Shown here piece after piece: positions 39,314 through 40,979 of a stretch of DNA of 40,979 nt. A program made the translations under genes and the position numbers. The stretch spans positions 1-40,979 of the forward strand of contig CACYXI010000019.1 of NCBI GenBank assembly GCA_902778265.1, given 5' to 3'. A model generated the notes under the pieces. That model made no database searches, was not told the DNA's origin, and was given only the letters and a program-made list of their open reading frames with translations. Origin of the DNA: an uncultured Bacteroidales bacterium. GTDB taxonomy: Bacteria > Bacteroidota > Bacteroidia > Bacteroidales > Bacteroidaceae. Within the stretch, counting starts at the first letter, position 1. Every line of letters starts with the position of its first letter.

Positions 39314-40201
39314 TTATCGATTATAGATGTCACCACTGCCAGTTGATACCATACCTGTGATGTTCTTGCAATGAACGTCGCCACTGCCGGTATTAACGTT
39401 CACGGCATCATTGCATTCTACGTCACCACTGCCTGTACGGATATTCTGGACGTTGCCATTCACTGTGACATCACCGCTTGAAGTGGCCAGGTTCTGCACG
39501 TCACCATTGATCTCGATGCTCACGACACTGCTTTCCGCATACTCACCTCCAATGGAGTCCCAATCGACGGCCTTCCCGTCGGCATACCAGCGTCCATCAA
39601 TCTTCTCAATCGTGTCACCCTTGATGGTATATTTCTTGTCACCACGTCTGATGTTGACAGAGCCGCCCTTGATGACAGTACGTCTTCCTGTCTTTATGGT
39701 GGTTGTGCCAGCACCGTGGATGATGGTTTCACCGCCGGTAAAGTCATTCTTGATATTGAAACTACGAGATGATGACTTATGCTTACTGCCTGTTTGGTTG
39801 CAATTGATATTCGTTATGCCGAATGCGTTAAGAAAGCTGTTAACTGCATCGTCTACCTTCTCATCTACCTTTTCTTCCATTTCTGTGATGTCTTCGGCCA
39901 TGTGTGGAGCTTGCTCTTGCTCTGGCAAATCAACAATGCTGCCGTCAACGTACCAAATACCGCCTTTGCGCTCAACCAGATTGCCTGTCATCCGATACTC
40001 CTTGCCATTGAGACGCAGACTGATGTCGGCATTCTCATAGCGGACATCCTTATCGTCCATGAGTGTCACGATGGCACCCTCATAAGTACTTGTACCAAAC
40101 TGAGTGCGCTGAGTGCCCCGATGCACAATCATCACGCCGTCTTTCTTCTTTTGTTCTTCTACCCACTCTTTAAGTGGCTTACCCTGTATGTTAATGCTCA
40201 T
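39314..40201 (-). CDS. GSGD-repeat beta-helix protein
   Basis: 295 residues. Two related beta modules (YRMTGNLVERKGGIWYVDGS at about 69-88; YTIKGDTIEKIDGRWYADGK at about 191-210) are joined by an acidic helical linker and a Ser/Lys-rich stretch. The last 65 residues are a repeat of about 14-18 residues ending in SGDV or SGDI (SSGDV, GSGDV, GSGDV, GSGDI), a right-handed beta-helix like DUF4097 proteins. No signal peptide is seen, which is odd for such folds and suggests a cytoplasmic scaffold. First gene of the operon. Confidence 0.75.
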   Translation of the reverse strand: MSINIQGKPLKEWVEEQKKKDGVMIVHRGTQRTQFGTSTYEGAIVTLMDDKDVRYENADISLRLNGKEYRMTGNLVERKGGIWYVDGSIVDLPEQEQAPHMAEDITEMEEKVDEKVDDAVNSFLNAFGITNINCNQTGSKHKSSSRSFNIKNDFTGGETIIHGAGTTTIKTGRRTVIKGGSVNIRRGDKKYTIKGDTIEKIDGRWYADGKAVDWDSIGGEYAESSVVSIEINGDVQNLATSSGDVTVNGNVQNIRTGSGDVECNDAVNVNTGSGDVHCKNITGMVSTGSGDIYNR

Positions 40202-40229
40202 ATACTACCTAAATTTTGAAACCAGACCA

Positions 40230-40237
40230 CAAAGATA
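40230..40237 (-). promoter_or_regulatory. -7 box of the beta-helix operon
   Basis: TATCTTTG on the minus strand, 28 bases from the start codon; the -33 region is not clear. Confidence 0.5.
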
Positions 40238-40343
40238 CGAAAAAGAATCGAACTTTTGGCTGAAATCTATCTCCAATTAACCTATTTAACAATGGTAGGG
40301 GAATTAGTTGCAGCCTGTGAATCTATTTACCACGTTGCCGATT

Positions 40344-40434
40344 CTATTTATCATAACATGGATTATGCGCAATATCTTGGACGTCGATTTTCGGTTTTTC
40401 AACTTTCACCGAGAATATGAATTATGATAAATAG
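40344..40434. repeat. Separated inverted repeat upstream of the beta-helix operon
   Basis: CTATTTATCATAA (40344-40356) and its exact complement (40422-40434), 65 bases apart. A third partial match (CTATTTACCA) lies near 40323. This spacing suits a DNA-looping repressor. The neighbouring XRE gene is a candidate. Confidence 0.5.
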
Positions 40435-40522
40435 AGTGTAAGCGGAACACCCAAAAGAATAGCGTTTATTCCGCTAAACATCGTCACAATTATGGTGCTG
40501 TAGCGAAACAAACGCATTCATG

Positions 40523-40927
40523 TTACTCTGGCTCAGACTTACAGAAGTCTATAGTGTTGTTGATTATTTCCTCGCACTTTTGACTGTATTCTCCAGAAAT
40601 CTTTCGGAGTTCCTCCAATGCAAATCGACGACGATTGTCGAGAACTATATCCCGGACTTTGTCATTAGAGAAACGATGACGTTCATCATTCAGGCTATAA
40701 TCATCGCCAGGTTGGAGCAGATAATTGATGTTGATCCTGTCGCGGAAATAGCATAGCACATCAAGCAACACCGATGCATAGACCATGCCGCCATTCTCGA
40801 ATTTAGACAGAATCGCCTGGTTCATATCCAGATCCTGTGCCAACTGTTTCTGCGTGATTCCTAACTCCTGCCGAATGAGCTTCAGCCGGGGACCTATTTC
40901 TGCTATTGTTACTTTACCATCCTTCAT
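40523..40927 (-). CDS. XRE-family transcriptional regulator
   Basis: 134 residues. The helix-turn-helix is at about 15-65 (LKLIRQELGITQKQLAQDLD; NQAILSKFENGG). The C-terminal half is helical, with DKVRDIVLDNRRRFALEELR, for dimerisation. The long intergenic region downstream (40202-40522) contains the inverted repeat at 40344-40434, so local control is plausible. Confidence 0.85.
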   Translation of the reverse strand: MKDGKVTIAEIGPRLKLIRQELGITQKQLAQDLDMNQAILSKFENGGMVYASVLLDVLCYFRDRININYLLQPGDDYSLNDERHRFSNDKVRDIVLDNRRRFALEELRKISGEYSQKCEEIINNTIDFCKSEPE

Positions 40928-40979
40928 ACCTTCTTTATATTAGGATAGCCCGTTGCACCATTCACAGGCTGGTTCTTAG

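Noticed and set aside
39411-40040. 209-codon plus-strand open frame
   Set aside because: It is a shadow of the repeat-rich beta-helix gene on the other strand.
1-40979. tRNA, rRNA genes and CRISPR arrays
   Set aside because: I looked for T-loop-like motifs and regularly spaced repeats and saw none.

Overview
The window looks like the chromosome of a Prevotella-type Bacteroidales. Several upstream regions carry the Bacteroidetes vegetative promoter (TTTG, about 20 bases, TAnnTTTG). Lipoproteins with a Cys lipobox, a CE8 pectinesterase, an acyl-ACP thioesterase, and an HTH gene in front of hsdM also fit that group. I found no tRNA, rRNA or CRISPR. Several genes are visibly decaying, so this is either a real genome with recent losses or an assembly with residual errors.

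Region 1 (1-9.9 kb, minus strand) is one export and biosynthesis operon. In transcription order it holds an ABC ATPase, two MacB-like permeases, a MacA-like adaptor, a TolC-like outer-membrane channel, a MATE transporter fused to an RsbW-like ATPase domain, and a nonribosomal peptide synthetase. The synthetase is cut at the window edge. It is also broken: the condensation domain is followed directly by a frame-shifted adenylation domain, with the inter-domain linker missing.

Region 2 (9.9-11.9 kb) is a graveyard: a truncated hsdM behind an intact HTH gene, a long imperfect inverted repeat, an orphan 3' gene fragment and several hairpins.

Region 3 (11.9-25.9 kb) is mostly ordinary chromosome. 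It holds a lipoprotein, an exonuclease, YccF, a pectinesterase with an HxlR regulator, a divergent cupin/flavin pair with a palindromic operator, an acyl-ACP thioesterase, a His-rich secreted protein, a dinB gene interrupted by an amber codon, a TPR operon, a GNAT enzyme, an M15 peptidase, an APH-like kinase and a sigma factor fused to a macro-like domain.

Region 4 (26.3-37.0 kb) is the most interesting part. It is an AT-rich island of about 10 kb, flanked by two direct copies of GC-richer sequence encoding a chitobiase-C-like domain. The right copy is a nearly full HU-CHB gene; the left is a 3' piece with an amber codon. Inside are four short peptide genes missed by length cut-offs, two of them paralogues with the C-terminal signature WDCACGxGDDNCYC. 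With them are a radical SAM/SPASM enzyme, an HD-domain protein, a lipoprotein, a CbbX-type AAA+ ATPase, a NERD-like protein, a TPR-like protein and a protein with sigma-factor-like features. Three transcription units begin with the same 39-base element (35-38 of 39 positions identical), which resembles an ECF sigma promoter and not the host promoter. The twin peptide genes also share a 5' leader with mutually exclusive hairpins. I read this as a self-regulated RiPP (ribosomally made, modified peptide) island.

Region 5 (37.0-40.98 kb) holds a divergent small acidic peptide gene with a GG motif, then a four-gene operon of unknown function that includes a GSGD-repeat beta-helix protein, and an XRE regulator.
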